A stretch of DNA of 64,000 nucleotides from Catellatospora citrea (lineage in GTDB: Bacteria; Actinomycetota; Actinomycetes; Mycobacteriales; Micromonosporaceae), in assembly GCF_003610235.1 (NCBI RefSeq), contig NZ_RAPR01000001.1, forward strand, positions 744,001 through 808,000, read 5' to 3'. Positions 41,805 to 51,221 of this stretch are shown here, in pieces. The translations under genes were made by a program, and so were the position numbers. The number at the start of each line of letters is the position of its first letter. Within the stretch, counting starts at the first letter, position 1. Below the pieces are notes generated by a model. That model had not been told where the DNA came from, searched no databases, and saw nothing but the letters and a program-made list of their open reading frames with translations.

Positions 41805-42616
41805 CCGGCCGATCGACGACTCCGGAAGCGGCACGGCCGCACCGCCGGATGTCGTTCAACGCGGCCGCGAGCACCTACCAGCGCGGGCGGCCGCCGTACC
41901 CGGAGGCGGTGTTCGACCTGCTGGCCCGCCGCTGCGGGCTGCGGCCGGGGGCGCGGGTGCTGGAGATCGGGGCGGGCAACGGGCTGGCGACCGGGCCACT
42001 GCTGGCCGCCGGGGCGCACGTGGTCGCGGTGGAACCCGGCGCGAACCTCGCCGCGATCCTCACCGACTCTTACGCGTGCGACCGGCTCGAGGTGATCCTC
42101 GCCGACTTCGAGACCGCGACCCTCACCGGCGGCTTCGACCTGGCGGTGGCGGCGACGGCGCTGCACTGGCTCGACCCCGCCACCTCGACCGAGAAGATCG
42201 GCGGCCTGGTCCGGCCGGGTGGGTGGCTGGCCGCCTGGTGGACCGACTTCGGCGACGTCGACCGGCCGACACCGTTCCGCGACCGGCTCGACGAGGTGTA
42301 TCGCGACCTGCTGCCGCATGAGCCCGGCTACCGGCAGAGCCGCCCGTACATGCTCGACACGGACCGGTGGCGCGGGCAGCTGACCGCCGGCGGCTGGTTC
42401 GACGACGTCGCCGTCGAGGTCATCGCCTGGCAGCAGACCCTGACCCCGGAGACCGCACGCGACCTGTGGTCGACGTTCCCGAACATCGCCGAACTCGCCC
42501 CGGCCGACCGCGAGCAGTTCCTGACCCGGCTCGCCGCGCTCATCGACGACGAGGGCGGGCAGGTCGACGATCCGCGCCTGACCGTCGTCTACACCGCCGC
42601 CCGCACCACCGCGTGA
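41801..42616 (+). CDS. Class I SAM-dependent methyltransferase
   Basis: A 271-residue methyltransferase with a BioC/UbiE-like arrangement: N-terminal FNAAASTYQRGRPPYPEAVF, motif I VLEIGAGNGLATGPLL, acidic VAVEPGANL, and ATALHWLDP as the post-II region. The last 100 residues cover the active site. The acceptor is unknown. The start at 41801 has no Shine-Dalgarno but overlaps the stop of a leader ORF. A frame opening at 41657 would run through the tandem repeat and is unlikely. Confidence 0.85.
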   Translation: MTGRSTTPEAARPHRRMSFNAAASTYQRGRPPYPEAVFDLLARRCGLRPGARVLEIGAGNGLATGPLLAAGAHVVAVEPGANLAAILTDSYACDRLEVILADFETATLTGGFDLAVAATALHWLDPATSTEKIGGLVRPGGWLAAWWTDFGDVDRPTPFRDRLDEVYRDLLPHEPGYRQSRPYMLDTDRWRGQLTAGGWFDDVAVEVIAWQQTLTPETARDLWSTFPNIAELAPADREQFLTRLAALIDDEGGQVDDPRLTVVYTAARTTA

Positions 42617-42647
42617 TCGGCTGACCGCGGCAAGGTTCCCGGGACGA

Positions 42648-42684
42648 TCCGGGGCCCGCTCCCGCGAGGGGAGCAGGCCCCGGA
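42648..42684. terminator. Bidirectional terminator hairpin
   Basis: 16-nt arms (42648-42663 and 42669-42684) with one mismatch and a 5-nt loop between convergent genes. Confidence 0.8.
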
Positions 42685-42691
42685 CACCCGG

Positions 42692-43528
42692 TCAGGACAC
42701 GTCGCGCGAGCGGGTGAGCAGGGTGCCGACGAGGCCGGTGACCACGGCCCAGCCGACCAGCACCAGCGCGCCGACCCAGTACGCGGGCTGGCCGGGAAGG
42801 TTGGCGCCGCTGGTCATGAGGTTCGACGCCAGCGACGGCATCGCCCACTGGACGTTGGCGAGCCAGTCCCAGTTCAGCGCGGTCGTCAGCAGGTTCACGA
42901 TGATGGACACGGCCGCCGTGCCCACCGTGTAGACGACCATCGCGGTGACGGTGGCGCCGATCTGGCTGCGGATGAGCACCCCGATGCCGATGCCGATCAG
43001 TGCCCACAGCGCGTACGCCAGGCCGTTGAGCAGGACGGCCCGGATGACCTCGCTGTCGCCCAGGGCCGGGGTGATGCCCTCGGATTCGAGGAAGATCGCG
43101 GTCGCCGGCACGGTCAGCGCCGTGGTCACCAGCCACAGCACGATGCCGAAGATGCCGCCCGCCACCGCCTTGGCCACGATCACCGAGGTCCGGTGCGGGG
43201 TCGACAGGAACGTCGTGGTCGCGGTCTGGTGGTGGAACTCGTTCGTCACGGTGATGATGCCCAGGAGCATGACGAACATCAGCCCGAAGTACTGCCCCGA
43301 GGTGACCATGTAGGAGGTCAGCGCGACGGGATCGGCCAGGGCCTTCAGCACCGCGGCCTGCTCGGGGTCCATGGTCTGGCCCGCCTCGGTCGGCGGCTCC
43401 AGCACGAAGTGCATGTTCAGCGCGTTGGCCGCGAACGCCACCACGAGCAGGCCCATCGCGCCGAGCGCGAACAGCCACCACACGTTGGTCGTACGGATCT
43501 TCAGGAATTCGCTGCGGACGAGCCTCAC
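42692..43528 (-). CDS. ABC-2 type exporter permease
   Basis: A 278-residue permease with about six membrane helices, beginning VRSEFLKIRTTNVWWLFAL, typical of ABC-2 permeases. A large extracellular loop lies between the first two helices (about 40-70). It pairs with the ATPase encoded upstream, whose stop overlaps its GTG start. The substrate is unknown; such pairs often export lipids, peptides or antibiotics. Confidence 0.88.
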   Translation of the reverse strand: MRLVRSEFLKIRTTNVWWLFALGAMGLLVVAFAANALNMHFVLEPPTEAGQTMDPEQAAVLKALADPVALTSYMVTSGQYFGLMFVMLLGIITVTNEFHHQTATTTFLSTPHRTSVIVAKAVAGGIFGIVLWLVTTALTVPATAIFLESEGITPALGDSEVIRAVLLNGLAYALWALIGIGIGVLIRSQIGATVTAMVVYTVGTAAVSIIVNLLTTALNWDWLANVQWAMPSLASNLMTSGANLPGQPAYWVGALVLVGWAVVTGLVGTLLTRSRDVS

Positions 43529-44442
43529 CGGATCGCCTCCTTGCCCGCTGTGAGGTCGAGGAAGACGCGCTCCAGGTCGGGGCGTTCGGTGACCAGTTCG
43601 TGGATGGCGACCCCGGCGCGCAGCGCGGCGTCGCCGACCTGCTCGGCGGTGACGCCGGTCAGCACCAGCGCGCCGTTCTCGCCGCTGCTGCTGCCGACGC
43701 CGTCGAGCGCGCCGAGCAGTTTGTCGGGGTGGGGGGTGCGCACGCGTACCGTGCCCACGCTGCCCGCGTTGCCGATCACCTCGGCGACCGGGCCCTGCGC
43801 GACCAGCCGGCCCGCCGCGATGATGACGACGTCGTCGGCGAGCAGCTCCATCTCCGACAGCAGGTGGCTGGAGACGAGGATGGTGCGGCCCTCGCCGGCG
43901 AGCTTCTGCAGCAGGTCGCGCATCCAGCGGATGCCCTCGGGGTCCAGGCCGTTGGCCGGCTCGTCGAGGATGAGCACCCGCGGGTCGCCGAGCATGGCCG
44001 CGGCGATGCCGAGCCGCTGCCGCATACCCAGCGAGTAGCCCTTGAACTTGCGCTTGGCCGCGGGGGTCAGCCCGACCAGCTCCATCGCCTCGTCGGCGCG
44101 GGAGGCCGGCAGACCGGCGGCGGCGCAGATGACCCGCAGGTGGTTGCGGCCGGTGCGGCCCTTGTGCGCGCTCGACGCCTCCAGCACGGCGCCGACCGCG
44201 CGCAGCGGCTCGGCGAGGTCGGCGTAGCGGGAGCCGCCGATCGTGGCGGTGCCCGCGTTGGGCGACACCAGATTCAGGATCATTCGTAACGTAGTGGTCT
44301 TGCCTGCGCCGTTCGGTCCGAGGAAGCCGGTCACCCGTCCCGGCTTGATGGTGAACGAGAGTCCGTCGACGGCTTTGACCTGTTTGTAATGTTTGGTCAA
44401 GCCGGACACGACGATCTCACCATCGGTGATCACATTGCCCAT
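43525..44442 (-). CDS. ABC exporter ATPase
   Basis: A 305-residue ATPase: Walker A GPNGAGKTTTLRM, signature YSLGMRQRLGI, Walker B VLILDEPANGLDPEG and the H-loop SSHLLSEME. The C-terminal 75 residues are the regulatory region usual in BcrA/DrrA-type exporters. The start used is ATG 44442 (MGNVITDGE), with a minus-strand CACACT 6 nt upstream; the frame opens further to 44787 but would overlap the divergent hydrolase's promoter region. The permease gene is coupled downstream. Confidence 0.92.
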   Translation of the reverse strand: MGNVITDGEIVVSGLTKHYKQVKAVDGLSFTIKPGRVTGFLGPNGAGKTTTLRMILNLVSPNAGTATIGGSRYADLAEPLRAVGAVLEASSAHKGRTGRNHLRVICAAAGLPASRADEAMELVGLTPAAKRKFKGYSLGMRQRLGIAAAMLGDPRVLILDEPANGLDPEGIRWMRDLLQKLAGEGRTILVSSHLLSEMELLADDVVIIAAGRLVAQGPVAEVIGNAGSVGTVRVRTPHPDKLLGALDGVGSSSGENGALVLTGVTAEQVGDAALRAGVAIHELVTERPDLERVFLDLTAGKEAIR

Positions 44443-44653
44443 CCGCACAGTGTGCTCGGCCGAGGCAAGTACGGCCACCGCGATTGCGTCACGATTCCAC
44501 CAACGGCGGGCGGCGACGACTCTGCCGGGTCGGGTGTCCGCCGCCAGGACGACGGCGGGGTCCTCCGCGGGACCGAGGTCCGCGTCCCTCGCCGGACTGA
44601 CGGCACGTGCCCGCAGATGGGGCAGCATGGCTTCTGTCCAAAGGGGAGGAATC

Positions 44654-45835
44654 ATGACCAGAACGCCCATCCGTGCCGTCCTCGGCGCCGCCGTCGCCCT
44701 GAGCCTGCTGGCCGGCGCCGCACCCGCCGGCGCCGCCACCGGCTCGACCCTGCGCCCGCAACTGGAGGCGATCACCGCCGCCGGCATGCCCGGCGTGTTC
44801 GCCGAGGCCGTCGACGGCCGTCACCGCCAGTCGGCGGCCGCCGGAGTCGCCGACGTCAGCACCGGCGCGCCCACCCGGCCCGGCATGCGCCACCGCGTCG
44901 GCAGCATCACCAAGACCTTCACCGCGACCGTCCTGCTCCAGCTCGTCGGGGAGGGCCGGCTGCGGCTCGACGCGCCGATCGGCCGCTACCTGCCGGCGTA
45001 CGCCGTCGACGGGGTCACCGTGAGGATGCTGCTCAACCACACCAGCGGCATCGCCGACTACGACCACGTCATCTTCGCCACCGACACCTTGCTGGAGGAG
45101 AACCGCCACCGCACGTTCACCCCGGCCGAGCTCGCCGCGATCGGGCTGGGCCAGCCCCCGACGGGCGTGCCGGGCGCGGCCTGGTCCTACTCCAACACCA
45201 ACTACGTGCTCGCCGGGATGATCCTGGAGAAGATCACGGGGCGGTCCGTGGCACACGAGATCACCAAGCGGATCATCAAGCCGCTCGGCCTGCGCCACAC
45301 CTATCTGCCCGGCACCGGCACCCGCATCCACGGCCCGCACGCCGCCGCCTACATCCCCTGGTACGACGGGGTGCTGCTCGACTTCGCCGACTACAACATG
45401 TCCTGGGCGTGGGCCGCCGGCGAGCTCGTCTCCACCACCGGCGACCTCAACACGTTCTACCGGGCGCTGCTGACCGGCAGGCTGCTGCGGCCCGCGCAGC
45501 TCGCCGAGATGCAGACGACGGTGCCGTGGGTGCCCGGCGCGCCCGAGTACGGCGGCTACGGCCTCGGGCTGTACTCGAACGCGCTGCCGTGCGGGCTGGC
45601 GTGGGGGCATGACGGCCTCGTGCTCGGCCACGCCACCATCTCCTGGCACAGCGCCGACGGCCGCCACCAGGTCACCGTGGCGCAGAACATGACCCACTAC
45701 GTCGCGCCCGGCCAGCCCGACCCGATCGCCGACGCCACCATCGCGATGCTGGTCGCACAGTTGTGCGGCGAGCAGCCGGCCACGGCCCGCACCGCCGTAC
45801 GCCCGCACCTCGCGGATCTCGCCTTCCGCCGCTGA
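44654..45835 (+). CDS. Secreted serine beta-lactamase/D-Ala-D-Ala carboxypeptidase-like hydrolase
   Basis: A 393-residue exported protein with a signal peptide (residues 1-28, cleavage after APAGAA). The active-site Ser84-x-x-Lys87 (VGSITKTFTA), Tyr-x-Asn (WSYSNTNYVLAG) and the C-terminal HDG motif (GHDGLVLGH) define the class C/DD-peptidase fold. It may act on peptidoglycan or on esters. The ATG at 44654 has GGGGAGGA upstream. It ends at a convergent hairpin. Confidence 0.9.
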   Translation: MTRTPIRAVLGAAVALSLLAGAAPAGAATGSTLRPQLEAITAAGMPGVFAEAVDGRHRQSAAAGVADVSTGAPTRPGMRHRVGSITKTFTATVLLQLVGEGRLRLDAPIGRYLPAYAVDGVTVRMLLNHTSGIADYDHVIFATDTLLEENRHRTFTPAELAAIGLGQPPTGVPGAAWSYSNTNYVLAGMILEKITGRSVAHEITKRIIKPLGLRHTYLPGTGTRIHGPHAAAYIPWYDGVLLDFADYNMSWAWAAGELVSTTGDLNTFYRALLTGRLLRPAQLAEMQTTVPWVPGAPEYGGYGLGLYSNALPCGLAWGHDGLVLGHATISWHSADGRHQVTVAQNMTHYVAPGQPDPIADATIAMLVAQLCGEQPATARTAVRPHLADLAFRR

Positions 45836-45838
45836 GTC

Positions 45839-45876
45839 ACGCCGGGCGCGCACGGGTTCCGTGCCGCGCCCGGCGT
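45839..45876. terminator. Bidirectional terminator hairpin
   Basis: Arms 45839-45853 and 45861-45876 pair with one bulged base between convergent genes. Confidence 0.7.
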
Positions 45877-45924
45877 CTGCGCCGCCCGGATAGGTCGCGA
45901 ACCCGGTTCCGGCAAGCGGCCGGC

Positions 45925-47283
45925 TCAGACCGTCCGGTCGTGCTCCGCCCACGCCCGTGTCGGCTGCGGGTGCTGGTGCGGATGGGCGTCGTGGTCAGCG
46001 GGCAGGCCCCACGCCTGCTCAAGATCGTCGACTCGCCGGGGCCGCGCGCGGCGAGGCGCCGGCACGTCGCCCGTCCCGCGGCTGACCAGGGCGGCCAGCG
46101 CGGTGGTGATCGGCACCGCGGCGATCAGGCCGATCGTGCCGACCGCCGAACGCACGATCTCCTGCGCCAGGAACTCGTTGGTCAGCATCTCCCCCAGCGG
46201 CGCGCCGCCCGCGGTCAGCAGCAGCAGGGTGGGCAGCGACGCACCGGCGTACGCCAGCACGATGGTGTTGATGACCGAGGTGATGTGCGCCCGGCCGACC
46301 CGCGACGCCGCCCGGTAGAGGCCGGTGAACCCCAGCCTCGGGTTGGCGGCCGCGAGCTCGGTGACGGTGTAGGCCTGGGTGACGGTGACGTCGTCGAGCA
46401 CGCCGAGCGCGCCGATGAGGATGCCGGCCAGCAGCAGGCCCGCCATGTCGATGTCGGCGTTGACGAACGTGACATACATCGACTCCTCGCTGGCCATCCC
46501 CGTCAGGTGCAGCAGCGACACCGACAGCGCCGACAGGCCGCCGGTCAGCGCGAGGGCGGTCAGCGTGCCCAGCACCGCCATCGAGGTGGGCGCGTTGATG
46601 CCGTGGGTGAGGTAGAGCACCACCAGCATGATCACCGCCGAGCCGACGATGGCGACGAGCAGCGGCGAACTGCCCTGCAGGATCGCCGGTACGACGAACA
46701 TCAGCAGCACCGCGAACGTGAACGCGAGCCCGACCAGCGCGAACACGCCGCGCCAGCGGCCGAACGCGATCACCGCGCCGACGAACGCCAGGGCCAGCGC
46801 CCACAGCCCGTCGGTGCGGTCGTGGTCGACGATCTCGTACCTGAGCACGCCTTCCTGGTCGATCGACTCGGTCTCCATCACGATGACCTTGTCGCCGGCC
46901 TCGACCTCGGCCGCACCCGGACCCGACGGGATCGAGGTGGTGACCACCTTGCCGTCGGCGAGCCGCACGACCACCTCTCCGCACACCGGTGGTGCGGCCT
47001 GGTCCGGGGTCTGCACGGGCGGCTCGGCGGCGTCGGCGCAGTCGACGACGCGCACCCCCGCCACGACGCCGTCGTGGTTGACGGACCCGGTCCAGGGCTC
47101 GGTCTTGAGGTCGCCCGGCCACAGCAGGAGCAGGCCGACCAGGGTGGCCACGGCTGCGGGGATCAGCGCGATCATCGTCAGCCGGGTGGCCCGCCGGCTC
47201 ACCGGAACGGCATGGGAATGATCGTGGGAGTGGGAGTGACCTGGATCACCGGCGGGGGTGTGCGGGTCGTGCGAGGGGGTCAC
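45925..47283 (-). CDS. YibE/F-family membrane protein
   Basis: A 452-residue protein. The N-terminus is His-rich (HSHSHDHSHAVPV), as is the C-terminal tail (HDAHPHQHPQ), which suggests metal binding. One helix (about 35-60), an extracytoplasmic segment to about 150 and then seven or eight helices follow, with the conserved family stretch GILIGALGVLDDVTVTQAYTVTELA. The role of the family is not established; some members resemble channels. The GTG at 47283 has GAGGAG upstream. A small membrane gene lies 101 nt upstream on the same strand. Confidence 0.85.
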   Translation of the reverse strand: MTPSHDPHTPAGDPGHSHSHDHSHAVPVSRRATRLTMIALIPAAVATLVGLLLLWPGDLKTEPWTGSVNHDGVVAGVRVVDCADAAEPPVQTPDQAAPPVCGEVVVRLADGKVVTTSIPSGPGAAEVEAGDKVIVMETESIDQEGVLRYEIVDHDRTDGLWALALAFVGAVIAFGRWRGVFALVGLAFTFAVLLMFVVPAILQGSSPLLVAIVGSAVIMLVVLYLTHGINAPTSMAVLGTLTALALTGGLSALSVSLLHLTGMASEESMYVTFVNADIDMAGLLLAGILIGALGVLDDVTVTQAYTVTELAAANPRLGFTGLYRAASRVGRAHITSVINTIVLAYAGASLPTLLLLTAGGAPLGEMLTNEFLAQEIVRSAVGTIGLIAAVPITTALAALVSRGTGDVPAPRRARPRRVDDLEQAWGLPADHDAHPHQHPQPTRAWAEHDRTV

Positions 47284-47384
47284 CGGCGCTCCTCGGCGGT
47301 TCGGCAGCCGCGGTGCCCGGGGGCGGGGCCGTACGGCGTCGACGTCAACGTCCGGCCAAGTAAACCACGCAGCTCAGGGTGTCC

Positions 47385-47588
47385 TCATGGCGAGAACCAG
47401 CCGCGCCGGGCACGGGCGCGCCGGGCACGCACGCGGCTCGCCGCGATCAGCGCGATTCCGGCGATGACGGCCAGGCAGCCCAGCGACTGGACGGCCACGA
47501 GCCGGTCCGCGGAACCGACCCGGACCGCGAGGCCGCACGCCACCACCAGGACACCGACGACGATCAGCGACCTGCCCAGGCGGCTCAA
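47385..47588 (-). CDS. Small two-helix membrane protein
   Basis: About 67 residues with two hydrophobic segments (LIVVGVLVVACGLAV and GCLAVIAGIALIAA) and a strongly basic end (RVRARRARARRGWFSP). I chose TTG 47588 because GGGGAGG lies 5 nt upstream; the frame opens to 47732. No family is recognised. Confidence 0.5.
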   Translation of the reverse strand: MSRLGRSLIVVGVLVVACGLAVRVGSADRLVAVQSLGCLAVIAGIALIAASRVRARRARARRGWFSP

Positions 47589-47742
47589 CCGCACCTCCCC
47601 GGCGCACGGAGTCAGGACCACATGCTCGCCGAGGCGTCTCGCCGGCGCAACAGCCGCGCGAGTCCGATGTGGTCGGGTAAGAAGTTGTCGGGCGGCCCAC
47701 GGCCCCATAGCGTTGCCCGGCAGCCTCACCACAGGGAGTCAC

Positions 47743-48957
47743 GTGAACCACCCACCGGTCGCCGCAGACCCCGTCGCCGACACCCCGGCCGCCCCCGCCG
47801 CCCACCACGAGGAGCAGCGGGTCGCCTGGGCCGAGCTGTTCTTCGACCTGATCTGGGTGTTCGCGATCACGCAGATCACCACCACGCTGGCCGGCGCGCA
47901 CAGCGCGGGCGAGGCGGCCCGGACCGTGCTGCTGTTCCTGCCGCTGTGGTGGGGCTGGGTCGGCACGACCCTGGTGGCGAACCTGGCCGGCAGCCGCGTC
48001 GACCGGGCCGCGGGACGGCTCGTGCTGTTCGGCGCCGCCGGCTGCGGGCTACTGGTCTCGGTGGCGATCGGTCAGGCGTACGGCGACCACGCGATCCTGT
48101 TCGCCGTCGCCTACGCCGTGCTGCGACTGGTCCTGTGGGCGGTCCGCAGTGGACTTTCCGGTGCGTCCTGGCGCCCCGCGCTGGAGCCGTTCGCGGTCGC
48201 GCTGTTCGTCAGCGCCCCGCTGTACCTGGCCGGCGCCGTGCTCGGCGGCACGTGGCAGACCGCGCTGTGGGCGACCGCCGCGCTCATCGAGCTCAGCAGC
48301 CCGCGGCTGCTCCGCCGGAGCCTGAGCGAGCTGCGGTTCGAGACCGCGCACCTGCCCGAGCGGTTCGGGCTGGTGCTGATCATCGCGCTGGGCGAGACCG
48401 TGGTGGCGACCGGAAACCAGGCCGCCGCGGGCCGCCTCGGCCCCCCGGAGCTGACGGCGCTGCTGCTCGCGTTCACGCTGATCGTGCTGCTGTGGTGGAC
48501 GTACTTCCACTACGGCGCACCGGCGGTGCGGCACAGCCTGGAGCACACCCCCGCCCAGTCGCGCATCGTCACCGACGTGTTCAGCTACGCCCACCTCGGC
48601 TACGTGGTGGCGATCGTGGCGGTCGCGGTCGGCCTGAAGAAGCTGCTCGCCCATCCCCTGGACGTGCCGCACAGCCTGCCCGAGCTGCTGCTGGCACCCG
48701 GTGTCGCGCTGTACCTGTGGGGGTTCTGCTACGCGCGCTGGCGCATGTTCGGCGCGGCGACGATGCAGCGCTTCACCGCCGCGGTCACCTGCTGCGCCAT
48801 CGCCGCCGCGGCCGTCGTGCTGCCGCTCATGGCGACGGCCGCGCTGCTGGTCGCCGTCCTGTTCGCGCTCAACGGTTTCGAGGCCTGGCTCATCCGTACG
48901 CACCGGCCCCTGCCGCTGCTGCGGCTGCCCGGCCGGAGCGCCTCCGCCGCGGGTTGA
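47743..48957 (+). CDS. LtrA (low temperature requirement A) family membrane protein
   Basis: A 404-residue protein with about 12 membrane helices. Family sequences: WAELFFDLIWVFAITQIT near the start, LWWGWVGTTLVANLA, PERFGLVLIIALGETVVATG and VLLWWTYFHYGA. LtrA was named in Listeria, where its loss impairs growth in the cold; the biochemical role is unknown. The GTG at 47743 has AGGGAG upstream. Confidence 0.92.
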   Translation: MNHPPVAADPVADTPAAPAAHHEEQRVAWAELFFDLIWVFAITQITTTLAGAHSAGEAARTVLLFLPLWWGWVGTTLVANLAGSRVDRAAGRLVLFGAAGCGLLVSVAIGQAYGDHAILFAVAYAVLRLVLWAVRSGLSGASWRPALEPFAVALFVSAPLYLAGAVLGGTWQTALWATAALIELSSPRLLRRSLSELRFETAHLPERFGLVLIIALGETVVATGNQAAAGRLGPPELTALLLAFTLIVLLWWTYFHYGAPAVRHSLEHTPAQSRIVTDVFSYAHLGYVVAIVAVAVGLKKLLAHPLDVPHSLPELLLAPGVALYLWGFCYARWRMFGAATMQRFTAAVTCCAIAAAAVVLPLMATAALLVAVLFALNGFEAWLIRTHRPLPLLRLPGRSASAAG

Positions 48958-49025
48958 CGCGCCTGCTCGTGGCGTGACGGCGTGGTCGGCTGGGCATGAG
49001 GATGTCGGAGTGAAAGGAGGTCACG

Positions 49026-51188
49026 ATGGTCGCCGCTGCGCGCAGCCGTGAAGCGCGTGCCCTGGTCACCGACGCCGCGGACACGCAGCGGACCGCCCGG
49101 ACCCTGCTCGACGCCGAGCAGCGCCTCGTCACCGAGATCCGCGAACTCGCCACCGGCCACCGCCGTCAGCTGCTCGACGAGCGCCTGCACCAGGCCGACC
49201 TCACGCGGCTGAGGGAGGCGGCAGACGGCCGGCTGCGCCTCGGGCCGCTGCAGGCGGCGGGGATCACCACCGTCGGCCAGTTCATCGCCCGGCGCCACCA
49301 GCTGCACCAGTACCCCGGCATCGGGCGCACGACCGTCACCCAGCTCGAAGCGGCCATCGAGGCACTGGCCGAGACCGTCGAGGCCGACACCGTGCTGCGC
49401 CCCGACCCCGACCGCCGCTCGCCGGCCGACACCCACCTGCTGCGCTCGCTGCACCGGCTGACCGTCGTACGCCGGCGGGTGCGCCCCGTGCTCGCCCGCG
49501 CCGGCGAACTGCACGACGCCATCGCCGGCCGCATCGACGGCGCACGGCGCGCCAACAGCCGCTGGCGCGGCCTGTTCCGCGGCCGCCAGGGCCGCCAGGC
49601 CGATCGCGAGGCACTGGCCGAGCTCGACGAGGCCCTGCGCTCGCGGCGGCTCGAGACCGCCCGCACCAGGGTGGCCGCGGCCACGACGGCGCTGTCCCGC
49701 GAGCCGACCGACAAGCAGCTGTGGCAGAAGTACCAGGCCGACGCCGCGACCTACCTGACCCTGCTGGCCGAGGTGACCGGCCGGGACACCGACGGGCGCG
49801 GCCCGGCCGGGCACCTGCCGCCCGACGACGCCGCAGCCATCGACGAGCTGCGCCTGGACACCAGCCTGCTGAACTCCACCCTGCGCGGCTACCAGTCGTT
49901 CGGCGCCCGGTTCATGCTCGTGCAGCGGCGGGTGATCCTCGGCGACGAGATGGGCCTGGGCAAGACCGTCGAGACGCTCGCGGCCATGTGCCACCTGGCC
50001 GCGCGGGGTGAGCGGCACTTCCTGGTGGTCTGCCCGCCGAGCCTGGCCGGCAACTGGATGCACGAGATCAAACGGCACTGCAAGCTGACCCCGCGACTGC
50101 TGTATGGCGGCGACGTCGCCAAGGCGAACGCGGCCTGGCGCGCGCAGGGCGGCGTCGGCGTGACCACGTACACCGCCCTGGACCGGCTGGACCTCACCGG
50201 TGTCAAGGTCGCCATGGCCGCGTTCGACGAGGCCCACTACATCAAGAACCCGGAGACCAAGCGCACCCGGCAGAGCCGCCGGCTCATCGAGCAGGCCGAG
50301 CGCGTGGCGCTGCTGACCGGCACCCCGCTGGAGAACCGGGTGACCGAGTTCGCCGTGCTCACCGAGCACGTGAACCCCGCCGTCGCCCGGCAGGCCGCCG
50401 CGGCGCCGTCGGCCGAGGCGTTCCGCCAGGCCATCGCACCGGCATACCTGCGCCGCAACCAGTCCGACGTGCTCGCCGAGCTGCCCGCCCGGATCGAGAA
50501 CGTGCTCCCGGTGACGCTGGCCGCCGACGAGGTCCGCGCCTACCGCAAGGCCGTCTGGGAAGGTCACTTCATGACCATGCGCCGGGCCACCTTCGGCGAC
50601 CCGGCGAAGACCTCGTCCAAACTCGACCACATCCGCGAGATCACCGCCGAGGCGCTGGCCGAGGGACACAAGGTCGTCGTGTTCTCGTACTTCCGCGACG
50701 TGCTCACCGCGGTCGCGGAGGCGCTGGGCGCCCGGGCGCACGGGCCCCTCACCGGCTCGACTCCCCCGCTGCAGCGCCAGCAGGTCATCGACGCGTTCAC
50801 CGCCAGCCGGAAACCGGCTGTGCTGGTCAGCCAGATCGAGGTGGGCGGGGTCGGCCTGAACCTGCAGACGGCCTCCGTGGTGATCCTGGTCGAGCCGCAG
50901 TGGAAGCCGAGCACCGAAGAGCAGGCCATCGCCCGCTGCCACCGGATGGGCCAGGTCCGGCCGGTGCAGGTGTTCCGGTTGATCGCCGAGGACACCGTGG
51001 ACACCAGCGTGCGCGAGCTGGTGGCGGCCAAGGCCGCGATCTTCGACGAGTACGCCCGGCGCAGCGCGTTCAAGGACGCGAACGCGCAGGCGGTCGACGT
51101 GAGCGACAACGACAGCACGCGCGCCGCCGCCGAGCGCCAGATCATCGAGAAGGAGCGCGCCCGCCTACGGGACCGGGGCGACGAGTGA
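49026..51188 (+). CDS. SNF2-family helicase-like ATPase with HhH-like N-terminus
   Basis: A 720-residue ATPase. Residues 1-270 are mostly helical; 73-112 (LQAAGITTVGQFIARRHQL, YPGIGRTTVTQLEAAI) look like a helix-hairpin-helix DNA-binding element. The SNF2 core follows: Walker A GDEMGLGKTVE (306-316), the DEAH box in AAFDEAHYIKNP, LLTGTPLEN (motif III), and in the second lobe VLVSQIEVGGVGLNLQ and QAIARCHRMGQ (motif VI). There is no SWIM or nuclease domain. It probably moves along or remodels DNA in repair or defence. The start has a near-perfect AAAGGAGGT (49013-49021). Confidence 0.9.
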   Translation: MVAAARSREARALVTDAADTQRTARTLLDAEQRLVTEIRELATGHRRQLLDERLHQADLTRLREAADGRLRLGPLQAAGITTVGQFIARRHQLHQYPGIGRTTVTQLEAAIEALAETVEADTVLRPDPDRRSPADTHLLRSLHRLTVVRRRVRPVLARAGELHDAIAGRIDGARRANSRWRGLFRGRQGRQADREALAELDEALRSRRLETARTRVAAATTALSREPTDKQLWQKYQADAATYLTLLAEVTGRDTDGRGPAGHLPPDDAAAIDELRLDTSLLNSTLRGYQSFGARFMLVQRRVILGDEMGLGKTVETLAAMCHLAARGERHFLVVCPPSLAGNWMHEIKRHCKLTPRLLYGGDVAKANAAWRAQGGVGVTTYTALDRLDLTGVKVAMAAFDEAHYIKNPETKRTRQSRRLIEQAERVALLTGTPLENRVTEFAVLTEHVNPAVARQAAAAPSAEAFRQAIAPAYLRRNQSDVLAELPARIENVLPVTLAADEVRAYRKAVWEGHFMTMRRATFGDPAKTSSKLDHIREITAEALAEGHKVVVFSYFRDVLTAVAEALGARAHGPLTGSTPPLQRQQVIDAFTASRKPAVLVSQIEVGGVGLNLQTASVVILVEPQWKPSTEEQAIARCHRMGQVRPVQVFRLIAEDTVDTSVRELVAAKAAIFDEYARRSAFKDANAQAVDVSDNDSTRAAAERQIIEKERARLRDRGDE

Positions 51189-51221
51189 CCTTGCTGCGCC
51201 GCTCCGCCACCGTCGCCCGGA

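Noticed and set aside
47640..47742. Search for tRNA-like TPsiC motifs in this and other gaps
   Set aside because: No GGTTCGAATCC-type arm with matching acceptor stems was seen anywhere in the window.
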